From: Atopobium sp.
Lineage (GTDB): Bacteria; Actinomycetota; Coriobacteriia; Coriobacteriales; Atopobiaceae
Length of the DNA stretch: 45,195 bases
NCBI GenBank assembly: GCA_015259035.1
Contig: JABZHC010000004.1
Span: forward strand, 1-45,195
Direction: 5' to 3'
Part shown: positions 1-8,904 of the stretch, piece after piece
Numbering within the stretch: the stretch's first letter is position 1
How the letters are laid out: the number at the start of each line of letters is the position of its first letter
The notes under the pieces: model-generated
Seen by the model: the letters and a program-made list of their open reading frames with translations, nothing else
What the model was told of the DNA's origin: nothing
Database searches by the model: none
Program-made: the position numbers and the translations under genes

Positions 1-77
1 GTGCTGTTGCGTGCGCTGAGAAATTACTTACAAAAGCTCCAGGTTTTTATACCTTTGAAGAGTTGATTTTTGAATAA
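1..77 (+). CDS. dapB: 4-hydroxy-tetrahydrodipicolinate reductase, C-terminal end (partial)
   Basis: This is the last 24 codons of a gene entering from the left. The reading frame starts at base 3 and stops with TAA at 75-77. The peptide ends in KLLTKAPGFYTFEELIFE, which matches the C-terminal signature of DapB (helix, then PG-x-Y-x-[MF]-x-[DE]-[DVE]-[LV]). DapB reduces the dipicolinate intermediate of lysine/meso-diaminopimelate synthesis in the cytoplasm. dapH follows 54 bases downstream on the same strand and acts on the product of DapB, which supports the call. Only a short tail is visible, so the identification rests on the tail motif and the neighbour. Confidence 0.72.
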   Translation, partial: AVACAEKLLTKAPGFYTFEELIFE

Positions 78-131
78 CCGCATGTGCTCGCTTATATAGG
101 TTAGCATCTGTTTGATTGAGAAAGGACGTGC

Positions 132-833
132 ATGGACGCCCAGGAAATTATTAACTACATTGCTACATCAGAGAAGAAGACCCCTATTAAGCTCTACGTC
201 AAAGAGTGTGAGGGCGCTTCTGTGTCTTACGGATCTTCTCGCGTGTATGGTGAGGGCACCTCAAAGATAGTTTTTGGCGATTGGTCCGAGCTCAAGAGCG
301 TTGTTGAGCAGAATGCAGACGCATTTGAGTACTTTGACATCGAGAATGACCGTCGAAACTCCGGTGTTCCTCTGCTTAACATGAAGGACGTAAACGCACG
401 TATTGAGCCAGGTGCACTGATTCGTGAGCGCGTTGAGATTGGTAACAACGCCGTCATTATGATGGGTGCTGTTATTAATATTGGTGCTGTTATTGGTGAG
501 GGCACCATGATTGACATGGGCGCTGTTCTGGGTGGACGTGCAACTGTTGGTAAGAACTGCCACATTGGTGCTGGTACTGTTCTTGCTGGTGTTGTTGAGC
601 CTGCATCTGCTACGCCAGTTATTGTTGAGGATAACGTCCTTATTGGCGCAAATGCCGTGGTTATCGAGGGTATTCGCGTTGGAGAGGGTGCTGTTGTTGC
701 AGCAGGTGCTGTGGTAGTTGAGGACGTTCCAGCAAACGCTGTGGTAGCGGGATGTCCTGCACGTGTGATAAAAATGAAGGATCAGAAAACAGAGGGCAAG
801 ACAGCTTTGGTTGATGCTCTCCGCACGTTGTAA
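132..833 (+). CDS. dapH: 2,3,4,5-tetrahydropyridine-2,6-dicarboxylate N-acetyltransferase
   Basis: DapH acetylates tetrahydrodipicolinate with acetyl-CoA, the first step of the acetylase branch to meso-diaminopimelate and lysine. The 233-residue product has the typical DapH layout. An N-terminal alpha/beta cap (about 1-85) carries the ENDRRNSGVPLL stretch, followed by a left-handed beta-helix of hexapeptide repeats (about 90-205) with GNNAVIMMGAVINIGAVIGE, GTMIDMGAVLGGRATVG and KNCHIGAGTVLAGV. It ends with the conserved short C-terminal tail GKTALVDALRTL. The length matches the Bacillus DapH family. The start ATG is preceded by AAAGGA at suitable spacing. It lies between dapB and tgt, 10 bases before tgt, so the three are probably co-transcribed. 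Confidence 0.95.
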   Translation: MDAQEIINYIATSEKKTPIKLYVKECEGASVSYGSSRVYGEGTSKIVFGDWSELKSVVEQNADAFEYFDIENDRRNSGVPLLNMKDVNARIEPGALIRERVEIGNNAVIMMGAVINIGAVIGEGTMIDMGAVLGGRATVGKNCHIGAGTVLAGVVEPASATPVIVEDNVLIGANAVVIEGIRVGEGAVVAAGAVVVEDVPANAVVAGCPARVIKMKDQKTEGKTALVDALRTL

Positions 834-843
834 TCGAGGTTAC

Positions 844-2061
844 ATGCCAGACGGCTCCAAAAAAGCACAGGGTTTTACCACCAAAATTTCCTGCGTACAC
901 ACAGAAAATTGGGCAGAAAAAAAAGAAGATTCTTGGTTTACCTACGAACTTCTCGCAGAAGATCCTAAGACGCATGCACGCGCCGGCATCTTCCATACGC
1001 CTCATGGTGATATTCCAACGCCTATTTTTATGCCGGTTGGTACTAAGGCAACTGTTAAAGGTTTGATGACCGATACCGTTCGTGACCTTGGCGCTAAGAT
1101 TATTCTGGCAAATACGTACCATCTGTCTCAGCGTCCAGGAGATGAGCTGGTAGCACAGATGGGCGGCTTGCATGACTTTATGCAGTGGCATGGACCAATT
1201 CTGACGGATTCTGGCGGATTCCAGGTCTTTAGTCACGAGGAGTTCATGAAGCTCTCTGACGAGGGTGTTAAATTCCGTGCGGTAGATTACGACGGCGCAT
1301 GGTCGTACTGGACGCCAGAAACTAATATGCAGATTGCACAGAACCTTGGTGCAGATATTGTTATGCAGCTTGATCAGTGCGTAGGCTATCCTGCCGAGCG
1401 CAGAAAAGTTGAGCGCGGAGTTGAGCTTTCAAGCGCATGGGCCGAGAGGTGCTTTAAGGCTCATACCCGTCCTGATCAGGCACTCTTTGGCATTGTTCAG
1501 GGTGGCATGCATCTTGATTTGCGCAAGCGCTCCATTGAGCACCTTGAGTCGATTGGCGATTTCCCTGGTTATGGCATTGGTGGCTATTCCGTTGGAGAGC
1601 CTCACGAGGTCATGTTTGAGACGCTGGCGCCACTTTGCGCCGATTACATGCCTCGCAATAAGCCTCGCTACCTGATGGGCGTTGGTAATCCATCCACGCT
1701 TATCCGCGGTGTTGCTTGTGGCATTGATATGTTTGACTGCGTGCTTCCAACGCGCACCGCACGTATGGGTACCGCGTTTTCCCATGAGGGCCGCATGAAC
1801 CTCAAGAACGCAAAGTACTTTGCAGATGCAGGCCCTATTGATGCCAAGTGCACCTGTCCTGTCTGTACAGGCGGATATTCTCGCGCATATATCAATCACC
1901 TGGTTAAACAGCACGAGATGCTGGGCGGTCAGCTGCTTTCTATGCACAATATTTACTTCTTGCTTGAGCTAATGCGTCAGGCACGAGAAGCAATTCTCGC
2001 AGGTACCTACAGCGATTTTGTTGAGGAGTGGGAAAAATCTGACGGCGTGGTTGATTTCTAA
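844..2061 (+). CDS. tgt: tRNA-guanine transglycosylase (queuine tRNA-ribosyltransferase)
   Basis: Tgt exchanges guanine-34 for preQ1 in the anticodon of tRNAs for Asp, Asn, His and Tyr. Visible motifs are GTKATVKG near residue 58, the active-site segment TDSGGFQVFS near 121, GIVQGG near 215, GIGGYSVGE near 244, LMGVGNP near 275, DCVLPTRTARMG near 298, and the zinc site CTCPVC (near 336) with a downstream HN pair. I chose the ATG at 844, ten bases after dapH stops and preceded by GAGG. This gives 405 residues, with about 30 more at the N-terminus than the E. coli enzyme. A further in-frame ATG lies at 811 inside dapH. A TGGCGAGAAACCC word begins 7 bases after the stop. Confidence 0.94.
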   Translation: MPDGSKKAQGFTTKISCVHTENWAEKKEDSWFTYELLAEDPKTHARAGIFHTPHGDIPTPIFMPVGTKATVKGLMTDTVRDLGAKIILANTYHLSQRPGDELVAQMGGLHDFMQWHGPILTDSGGFQVFSHEEFMKLSDEGVKFRAVDYDGAWSYWTPETNMQIAQNLGADIVMQLDQCVGYPAERRKVERGVELSSAWAERCFKAHTRPDQALFGIVQGGMHLDLRKRSIEHLESIGDFPGYGIGGYSVGEPHEVMFETLAPLCADYMPRNKPRYLMGVGNPSTLIRGVACGIDMFDCVLPTRTARMGTAFSHEGRMNLKNAKYFADAGPIDAKCTCPVCTGGYSRAYINHLVKQHEMLGGQLLSMHNIYFLLELMRQAREAILAGTYSDFVEEWEKSDGVVDF

Positions 2062-2068
2062 GTTCGCC

Positions 2069-2081
2069 TGGCGAGAAACCC
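2069..2081 (+). repeat. TGGCGAGAAACCC word, copy 1
   Basis: Exact copy of the dispersed 13-mer, starting 7 bases after the tgt stop codon and followed by GT. It sits on the same strand as the gene. The word is described in the findings. Confidence 0.85.
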
Positions 2082-2086
2082 GTCTT

Positions 2087-2132
2087 CTTGATAGCGCTGT
2101 GCAAGAAATCTTGATAGCCCTGCGCAAGCAAC
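2087..2132 (+). repeat. Post-stop tandem repeat, 2 x 23 nt
   Basis: Two imperfect copies start at 2087 and 2110, each containing CTTGATAGC followed by CTG-GCAAG. They lie between the tgt stop codon and its terminator. This is one of several micro-tandem repeats that follow stop codons in this window. Confidence 0.7.
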
Positions 2133-2149
2133 TTTGATTTAAAATTTTT

Positions 2150-2187
2150 ATGACTAGCTCACTAATTTGTGGGCTAGTCATTTTTTG
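2150..2187 (+). terminator. Intrinsic terminator after tgt
   Basis: A stem built from ATGACTAGC and GCTAGTCAT around an AT-rich loop is followed by TTTTTT. It closes the dapB-dapH-tgt unit. Confidence 0.85.
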
Positions 2188-2278
2188 TCCGGTGACATGG
2201 GTAGAATGAAAGGGATAAACATTCGCGGGCGCCCGAGGTGCCCCTGGCTGGCTCTGCCGCCACAGAAAAGAGGATATG

Positions 2279-5200
2279 ATGCCCAGCATCGAGAAAAGCA
2301 CTCGTTGGAGTGTTCTTACACAAGACGTATATCTAGAGTCACTCTTTGAAAAAGAATTGCACGTTACCCCACTTGTTGCCCGTGTGTTGGTAGCACGCGG
2401 ATTTACTGATGTAGTCACAGCTCAAGAGTTCCTCTCGCCATCTTTGCAAAGAGACTGGCTGGATCCACAGTGCATTCCGGGAATGGCTGAGGTTGCTGCC
2501 CGTGTTCATAAGGCAATTGTTGAGCATAAAAAGATTGCCGTATTTGGTGATTTTGATGTTGATGGAATGAGCTCAACATGTCTGCTTACTCTGGCTTTAC
2601 GTCGATTGGGAGCAGATGTTTTGCCGTATATTCCGCATCGTTTTGGTGAGGGATACGGACTTTCTAAAGAGGCTCTTGCAAGAGTTTTGCAAGATAGAAA
2701 GCCAGATTTAATTATTACGGTAGATAATGGCATTGCTGCTGCTCAAGAGGTTGCTTGGCTTTTGCAGCAGGGGATTGATGTTGTTGTTACTGATCATCAT
2801 GAGCCCGCAGATCTGGTGCCCCAGGGTGTTCCAGTCACCGACCCAAAGCTTGTTGAGGATTGTCCTTCTAGAGAACTTGCTGGTGCAGGCGTTGCCCTTA
2901 AGCTGGTACAGGTTTTAGGACAGCTTCAAGATCAGCCTCAGCTTTGGCTTGATTACATTGATGTTGCTATGTTGGGCACGCTATCTGACATGATGATGCT
3001 CAACAAAGAGAATCGCGCGCTGGTTTCTGAAGGTGTTAAGCGTCTCCAGAAAGGTCTTCGTCCAGGTCTCGTGGCTCTAGCTGCTGTTGCTGGTCAAGAT
3101 ATTGCCCAGATTTCTGCAGATAATCTGCCATTTTCTATTATTCCTCGCCTTAATGCGGCAGGACGCATGGGCACTACTGATATTGCGCTTGACCTTCTTC
3201 TTACAGAAGACGCTGAAGAGGCAACCATTCTTGCTGGCAAGCTAGAAGAGATTAATGCCGAGCGTCGTGCTATTGAGGCAAAGCTTACCGATGAAGCACT
3301 TGCGCAGGCAAAAGAAATTTACGATGGCGGTCACGCAATTGTGCTTGCCAAAGAGGGTTGGCATGAGGGTGTTAAGGGTATTGTTGCTTCAAGAATTGTT
3401 AATCGCTATCACGTGCCTTGTATTCTGTTCACCATTCAAGACGGTGTTGCTCGCGGCTCTGGCCGCTCTGTTGGCTCCGTTGATTTATTCCACGCCGTTG
3501 AACAGTGTGCAGACCTTACGGTCCGTTTTGGTGGCCACCAAGGAGCCGTTGGCGTAACGGTAGAAACAGCAAAGATTGATGCTTTTAGAAAGCGTTTATC
3601 AAAGGTTATGGCAGAGCTTCCAGAAGAAGAGTTTGAGGCTTCAGGAGAAGTTACTGCCCTGGTAAACCTTGATGAAATTACCATTAACTCCATTGATGCC
3701 CTTGAGGCACTGCAACCTTTTGGTCAGGGTAACAAAAAGCCGCTCTTTGGCGTTAAAGGCGTAGTGATGAAGAATCGTTCGCGCGTTGGTGCAGGCGGAG
3801 CTCATCTTTGCTTTATGGCTTCAAACGGTATCTCTTCAATTTCATCCATCATGTTTAGAACGCCTCATGTTGAGGCAGCAGCTGAGTATGACGGTGCTGT
3901 TGATTTAATTTTTGAAGCAGTTAACGAGACCTGGCAGGGCAGAACTAAGCCAAAACTCATGGTCAGAGATATTCTCTACAGAGACTTTACCGATGAAGAT
4001 GACGGCCCCATTGAAGCGGATCTTCTCGGCAGCGCTGCTGACTTGCCCCTTGTGGTTACCAAGGAGACTACAGAGGCTGATGAGGCCTCCCAAGAGCAGG
4101 CGCAGCAAAAGCGCCGTGAGCTGGAGAGTCTTTCTTCTGAGGAGCTTACCCAGACCCTGGTCACGTCCATGATTGGTTCAAGAGAACTCTTGCCTCTGCA
4201 AAAGAAAACACTAGAGGTTCTCTCTCAAGGAACGTCTTGTCTCTCTGTTATGGCCACAGGTAGAGGTAAATCGCTTATCTTCCAGGTTCATGCTGCTCGT
4301 GTTGCGTTGCTGCAACATAAAATGAGCGTGTTTGTCTATCCGCTGCGCGCTCTCATTAATGACCAGGTTCAAAGCATAAAAAACACCTTTGAGCCTCTAG
4401 GAATTTCTGTCGAGGTGCTCAACGGAGAAACAGACCTTTCCAGCCGAGAAGACCTGTTTGCTCGCATGACAAACAATGAGCTTGATATTGTGCTGACTAC
4501 TCCAGAGTTCTTCTCGCTCCACGCTGATCAGTTTGTTAAGGCGCAAAACATCTCATTTGTAGTGTTTGACGAGGCACATCATGTGGGCATGAATGCTTCT
4601 GAAGGCAGACTTGCATATGCACAAATGCCACAGGTACTAAAGATGCTTGGGAGTCCGCAGGTACTTGCCACAACAGCTACGGCTACCACGCAGGCAGCTC
4701 AGAATATTTGCCAGCTTCTCTCTATTGAAGCAGAGTATGTATACAAAGACAAAACGGCTCGTTCTAACCTTGAACTCAAGGACCTTCGTGGTGCTAAAGA
4801 TAGGGAATGTGCGCTGCTTTCTCTTGTGTCAGACGGCACAAAAACGGTTGTCTACGTCAATTCAAGGGAGCAAGCGCAGGCACTGACGCGTATGCTACGC
4901 CATCGTATTCCAGAACTTGGTCATAAGATTGCGTTCTACCATGCGGGCCTAACGCCTCAGATACGCAAGAACGTTGAGCGCGCTTTTAGGCGTGGAGACG
5001 TTTGTTGCATCATTGCTACCAGTGCATTTGGCGAAGGCGTCAATATCTCTGATATTCGCCAGGTTATTCTGTATCACCTGCCGTTCGGTCGCGTTGCCTT
5101 CAATCAGATGAGCGGACGCGCAGGTAGAGACGGTAAGCCTTCTGTAATTCAGATGCTATTTGATGCGCATGATATGCGTGTTAACGAGCGCATCCTTTCT

Positions 5201-5641
5201 TCTCATGCACCACAGCGAGAAGCCCTGGTAGCTGTCTACCGCGCGCTTACGGCACTGCAGCCAAAGCTTGGTGCTCAGACAGCTGATTCAGCACTCACTG
5301 ATGAAGATATTGCGCAGATGGCGCTAGAAATTGACCCGCGATCTAAGGCTGACGAGCAAACCGTTCGTGTTGCACTTGACGTTTTTGCTGAGCTAGGGTT
5401 TATTAGCATTGAAGGATTTGATCAAACGCGAACAATCTCCGTCAATAGTCAAGCTTCGCACATGGACTTGCTGGAGTCTGCACGCTACGCTGAGGGGCTT
5501 AAAGCGCACGCTGAGTTTGAATCATTTGCTCAGTGGGTACTTTCTGCTTCACCAGATGAGCTGGCAGATGCTATAACAAAACCCATCATTCCAGAAATTG
5601 GTTCAACGTTTGATGGGGGAAGGGAGTCCTCTGATGAGTGA
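2279..5641 (+). CDS. recJ: RecJ single-strand exonuclease fused to a RecQ-like DEAD/DEAH helicase
   Basis: The protein is about 1120 residues, close to twice the length of E. coli RecJ. The N-terminal half has the complete RecJ set: DFDVDGMSST (about 90), DHH (about 170), PRLNAAGRMG (about 289), and the DHHA1 motifs GWHEGVKGIVASRI (about 361), GSGRS and GGHQGAVGV (about 419). An acidic/Gln-rich linker (about 590-640) follows. The C-terminal half is a superfamily 2 helicase with ATGRGKS (about 660), DEAH (about 764), ATTATAT (about 798) and QMSGRAGRDG (about 943), then a region of about 130 residues I do not recognise. RecJ degrades ssDNA 5' to 3' and RecQ unwinds duplex ahead of it, so the fusion joins normally separate partners. 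ATGs occur at 2276 and 2279; the AGAGGA before them suits 2279 better. It overlaps rel by 8 bases. Confidence 0.93.
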   Translation: MPSIEKSTRWSVLTQDVYLESLFEKELHVTPLVARVLVARGFTDVVTAQEFLSPSLQRDWLDPQCIPGMAEVAARVHKAIVEHKKIAVFGDFDVDGMSSTCLLTLALRRLGADVLPYIPHRFGEGYGLSKEALARVLQDRKPDLIITVDNGIAAAQEVAWLLQQGIDVVVTDHHEPADLVPQGVPVTDPKLVEDCPSRELAGAGVALKLVQVLGQLQDQPQLWLDYIDVAMLGTLSDMMMLNKENRALVSEGVKRLQKGLRPGLVALAAVAGQDIAQISADNLPFSIIPRLNAAGRMGTTDIALDLLLTEDAEEATILAGKLEEINAERRAIEAKLTDEALAQAKEIYDGGHAIVLAKEGWHEGVKGIVASRIVNRYHVPCILFTIQDGVARGSGRSVGSVDLFHAVEQCADLTVRFGGHQGAVGVTVETAKIDAFRKRLSKVMAELPEEEFEASGEVTALVNLDEITINSIDALEALQPFGQGNKKPLFGVKGVVMKNRSRVGAGGAHLCFMASNGISSISSIMFRTPHVEAAAEYDGAVDLIFEAVNETWQGRTKPKLMVRDILYRDFTDEDDGPIEADLLGSAADLPLVVTKETTEADEASQEQAQQKRRELESLSSEELTQTLVTSMIGSRELLPLQKKTLEVLSQGTSCLSVMATGRGKSLIFQVHAARVALLQHKMSVFVYPLRALINDQVQSIKNTFEPLGISVEVLNGETDLSSREDLFARMTNNELDIVLTTPEFFSLHADQFVKAQNISFVVFDEAHHVGMNASEGRLAYAQMPQVLKMLGSPQVLATTATATTQAAQNICQLLSIEAEYVYKDKTARSNLELKDLRGAKDRECALLSLVSDGTKTVVYVNSREQAQALTRMLRHRIPELGHKIAFYHAGLTPQIRKNVERAFRRGDVCCIIATSAFGEGVNISDIRQVILYHLPFGRVAFNQMSGRAGRDGKPSVIQMLFDAHDMRVNERILSSHAPQREALVAVYRALTALQPKLGAQTADSALTDEDIAQMALEIDPRSKADEQTVRVALDVFAELGFISIEGFDQTRTISVNSQASHMDLLESARYAEGLKAHAEFESFAQWVLSASPDELADAITKPIIPEIGSTFDGGRESSDE

Positions 5642-7979
5642 CGAGAGGACCACAAAAGAGGCCAAGGCGCCAGGCGCGGATAATTACCGTCTGCTTGAGG
5701 GAGCCGTGCGCACATATTTGCCTGAGGAAGCTCAGGCAAAGATTGCTGCTGCATATGCCTTTGCTGCTGACTACCACAAAGATCAACGTCGTCGTTCTGG
5801 CGAGCCTTATATCAACCACCCAGTTGAAGTGGCCCTTATTCTTGCACACGATCTTCATATGGATGAAGACACCATCTGTGCTGCCCTTATGCACGATACC
5901 GTAGAAGATACGTCTGCTTCACTTGATGAAATCTCTTCTCGCTTTGGTAAGTCAGTCGCTGAGCTTGTTGACGGTGTCACAAAGCTTACGTCCATCGAAG
6001 TCAGTTCAATGGACGAGAAACAAGCGCTTAACCTGCGCAAAATGTTCCTTGCCATGTCAAAGGACATCCGCGTTGTTATCATCAAGCTTGCCGACCGTCT
6101 TCACAATATGCGCACGCTGGCGGCACTTCCACCGGATCGTCGTCTGTTTAAGGCGCGAGAAACCATGGACGTGTATGCGCCACTTGCTGACCGTCTGGGT
6201 ATCTCTTCGGTTAAGTGGGAGCTTGAGGATTTGTCCTTCTTCTGGCTTGAACCAGAGGAGTACCAGCGCGTTGCGCGCATGGTCTCTGACTCTCGTGCAC
6301 AAAGAGAGAATGACCTCAACAACGCTAAAAAGACTTTGACTGATGAGCTTAATGCTGCTGGTCTTACTGACTTCCAGATTACGGGACGTCCTAAGCACCT
6401 GTGGTCCATTTATCAAAAGATGGTCCGTAAGGGCAGAGAGTTCTCCAACATCTACGATCTTATCGCTCTGCGTGTTATTACTAAAAACGTAGGCGATTGC
6501 TACTCGGCACTTGGTGCTATTCATGCACTGTGGCATCCAATGCCTGGTCGTTTTAAGGACTATATTGCAACGCCAAAGGCCAATCTCTATCAGTCTTTGC
6601 ACACAACGGTCATTGGCCCTGATGGACGCCCTATTGAGATTCAGATTAGAACCGCCGAGATGCACGAGGCATCTGAGTACGGTATTGCTGCTCACTGGCT
6701 GTATAAGGAGCAAGGCAATTCAAAGGGCAAGATGTCCTCTGAAGACAAGCTTATTGACTCAACTATCAACTGGATTCGCCGCAGTCTTGATTGGGCCGTT
6801 GAAGACGATATTGATGATCCCCACGAGTTCTTAGATAACTTGCGCGTAGACCTCTTTGAGCATGAGATTTTTGTTTTCACGCCAAAGGGCGAGGTAATGA
6901 GCTTGCGCGTCAATTCAACACCTCTGGACTTTGCTTACGCTGTTCACACCGAGGTGGGCAATCACTGTGTTGGTGCGCGCGTTAATGGCTCCGTAGTTCC
7001 ACTGACGCATACGCTTCAGATGGGTGATCGCATTGAGATTTTGACTAACAAGAATGCTCGTCCTTCTCGCGATTGGATGACGCTGGTAAAGACGCCGTCC
7101 GCGCGTGCAAAGATTCGCAAGTATTTCTCGCAAGAGAACAAGTCTGACGATGCCGAACGCGGTCGTTCTGAGCTCGCAAAAGAGTTGCGCAAGCGTGGCT
7201 ATGGCATCAGCGCTACGCGAACCGTTAAGGCGCTTGATCAGCTCACCGAGCAGTTTGATTATCGCAGTGTAGATGACCTGTTTGCGGGAATTGGTGCAGG
7301 TAATCAGTCTGCTAAGCAGGTTGTCAATCGCGTGAGTGAAATCTTAGAGGAGAAAAATCCCGAGGTTGTTACTGAGCAAGAGCGTAATGCGGCGCGCCTT
7401 CAGGAGAAGAACAAGGCAATTGCAAACGATCAGCCTTTGGTTCGCTCCTACGTTATTTCTCGTACCGCCAAGGGTAGTCGTCCCAAGAAGTCTAACTGCG
7501 GCGTTGTGGTAAATGGCGATCCAGATTTGCTTGTTCATCTTGCTCATTGCTGCAATCCTGTTGCAGGCGACGATATTGTGGGCTTTATTACACGCGGTCG
7601 TGGCGTTTCTGTTCACCGCGCCAATTGCCCTAACGTTAAAGATCTGCTCAACGATCCAAAGCGTATCATTCCTGTTTCTTGGGACGCTAGCGGCGCTACT
7701 GAGTTTAGGGTAGAGATTGTCGTTGAGGCAACAGACCGTATGGGCCTTCTTAAGGACGTCACGGTTGCGCTGTCTGACGCTGGTGCAAACATTCTTTCTG
7801 CTGCAACACAAGTGGGCGAGCAGGGTGTAGTACGAATGCGTTTCTTGGTTTCTATCTCTGATACCAGCTTGCTTGACACCTTATTTGCATTTGTAACTCG
7901 CGTGCCTTCTGTCTACGACGCTCGTCGTATTATGCCAGGTGAAGGCGCTAATCAGATGAGAAGGAGACTTTATGGCTAA
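5634..7979 (+). CDS. rel: Bifunctional (p)ppGpp synthetase/hydrolase (Rel/RSH)
   Basis: Rel makes and degrades the alarmone (p)ppGpp on the ribosome and in the cytosol. The 781-residue product has the full long-RSH order. The HD hydrolase domain has the intact metal motif HDTVEDT (about 87-93). The synthetase domain has RFKDYIATPK (about 305), the RxKD form typical of bifunctional enzymes, and EIQIRT. A TGS domain (from about 407) includes VFTPKGEV and VNSTPLDFAYAVHTEVG. A zinc-finger/helical region has HLAHCCNPVAGDDIVGF, and a C-terminal ACT domain begins near 690. The ATG at 5634 has AGGGAG seven bases upstream and overlaps the recJ end. An in-frame ATG at 5598 lacks such a site. The gene also overlaps its downstream neighbour by 8 bases, which indicates translational coupling of the trio. 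Confidence 0.96.
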   Translation: MSDERTTKEAKAPGADNYRLLEGAVRTYLPEEAQAKIAAAYAFAADYHKDQRRRSGEPYINHPVEVALILAHDLHMDEDTICAALMHDTVEDTSASLDEISSRFGKSVAELVDGVTKLTSIEVSSMDEKQALNLRKMFLAMSKDIRVVIIKLADRLHNMRTLAALPPDRRLFKARETMDVYAPLADRLGISSVKWELEDLSFFWLEPEEYQRVARMVSDSRAQRENDLNNAKKTLTDELNAAGLTDFQITGRPKHLWSIYQKMVRKGREFSNIYDLIALRVITKNVGDCYSALGAIHALWHPMPGRFKDYIATPKANLYQSLHTTVIGPDGRPIEIQIRTAEMHEASEYGIAAHWLYKEQGNSKGKMSSEDKLIDSTINWIRRSLDWAVEDDIDDPHEFLDNLRVDLFEHEIFVFTPKGEVMSLRVNSTPLDFAYAVHTEVGNHCVGARVNGSVVPLTHTLQMGDRIEILTNKNARPSRDWMTLVKTPSARAKIRKYFSQENKSDDAERGRSELAKELRKRGYGISATRTVKALDQLTEQFDYRSVDDLFAGIGAGNQSAKQVVNRVSEILEEKNPEVVTEQERNAARLQEKNKAIANDQPLVRSYVISRTAKGSRPKKSNCGVVVNGDPDLLVHLAHCCNPVAGDDIVGFITRGRGVSVHRANCPNVKDLLNDPKRIIPVSWDASGATEFRVEIVVEATDRMGLLKDVTVALSDAGANILSAATQVGEQGVVRMRFLVSISDTSLLDTLFAFVTRVPSVYDARRIMPGEGANQMRRRLYG

Positions 7980-8745
7980 TCAAAATGAGGGCTGCTCTTG
8001 CGGCCATAATCACGAGGAAGAGCACGGACACGGTGGCTGCTGCGGTCATCATGGCGAGCATGGCCACGGTGAGCACGGTCATGGCGGTTGCTGCGGCCAT
8101 CACGGTCATGGTGGTTGCCATCACGCAAAAGACCAGATTGGTGTCTTTAAGGTAGGTCCCCTTGAGACCAACTGCTACATTTACGTTTCTGGTAATGAGT
8201 GCATGATTATTGATGCCGGTGCATCGGGTGCAGAGATTGCTGCACAGCTCTTGAACCTTGAGCTTAAGTACATTGTTGCTACTCACGGCCATGCTGATCA
8301 CGTTGGCGGCGTTAAGGCTTTGAAGCTTGCTGTGCCTGGTGCTCAGTACCTCATCAACGAGGCAGATAATGAGCTTGCACAGAGAGCTCATAACTCAAAC
8401 GAGATTTATGATGATGCTCCAGAGCCAGACGGTTTTCTCCACGAGGGAGATGTTCTCTCTGTTGGAACTGCACAGTTCAAGATTATGGAAACTCCTGGTC
8501 ACACTCCTGGCGGTATTGTTTTGGTGGGAGAGGGAACTGCTACTGGCGCCGTTTTTGTAGGCGATACGCTTTTCCAGGGTTCTGCAGGAAGAACAGACCT
8601 TCCAGGCGGCAACTTTGAAACACTTAAGGCTTCTTTGAACCGCATCAAGACAGAGCTTGATCCAACCTCCATTATTTTGTCAGGACATGGAAATCAAACG
8701 TCTCTTGAGGCAGAGATAGCAACTAACCCATTCTTACAGGATTAA
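7972..8745 (+). CDS. MBL-fold hydrolase (glyoxalase II-like) with His/Cys-rich N-terminal metal-binding extension
   Basis: The core (residues 55-257) is a metallo-beta-lactamase-fold hydrolase of the small glyoxalase II-like group. It shows NCYIY, MIIDAG, the dimetal motif THGHADHVGG (about 104-113), TPGHTPGG, FVGDTLF and a C-terminal SGHG. Residues 8-51 are unusual, with 15 His, 7 Cys, many Gly and almost no hydrophobic residues. The 12-mer EHGHGGCCGHHG occurs twice (17-28 and 34-45). Such tails bind Ni, Zn or Cu in SlyD and HypB; metal storage or loading is my inference. Small MBL hydrolases often follow rel genes in Gram-positive bacteria. The substrate is unknown. The start overlaps rel by 8 bases, with AAGGAG just upstream. 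Confidence 0.88.
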   Translation: MANQNEGCSCGHNHEEEHGHGGCCGHHGEHGHGEHGHGGCCGHHGHGGCHHAKDQIGVFKVGPLETNCYIYVSGNECMIIDAGASGAEIAAQLLNLELKYIVATHGHADHVGGVKALKLAVPGAQYLINEADNELAQRAHNSNEIYDDAPEPDGFLHEGDVLSVGTAQFKIMETPGHTPGGIVLVGEGTATGAVFVGDTLFQGSAGRTDLPGGNFETLKASLNRIKTELDPTSIILSGHGNQTSLEAEIATNPFLQD

Positions 8746-8779
8746 ATCAGCTACAACTTTGATGATTTAGCAAGACAGA

Positions 8780-8817
8780 TTTGCATAGGTGCGGTATAGT
8801 ACCTATGCAAACTTTTT
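8780..8817 (+). terminator. Intrinsic terminator after the recJ-rel-MBL operon
   Basis: An 11-bp perfect stem, TTTGCATAGGT paired with ACCTATGCAAA, is followed by CTTTTT. It ends two bases before tRNA-Leu. Its loop contains TATAGT, which may also serve as a -10 element for the tRNA. Confidence 0.85.
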
Positions 8818-8818
8818 A

Positions 8819-8902
8819 GCCCGAGTGGCGGAATGGCAGACGCGGAGGTCTCAAAAACCTTTGAGGAAACTCGTGTGGGTTCAAGTCCCACCTCGGGCAC
8901 CA
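8819..8902 (+). tRNA. tRNA-Leu (anticodon CAA)
   Basis: The acceptor stem GCCCGAG pairs with CTCGGGC, and discriminator A and CCA are encoded. The anticodon loop CTCAAAA gives anticodon CAA (UUG codons). A long variable arm and the TTCAAGT T-loop identify a class II leucine tRNA. Confidence 0.95.
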
Positions 8903-8904
8903 GC

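Noticed and set aside
661..1236. Minus-strand open frame of 191 codons over dapH and tgt
   Set aside because: It is antisense to two well-conserved genes and shows no family features. The long minus frames over recJ, rel, argS, rho and livG were rejected for the same reason.
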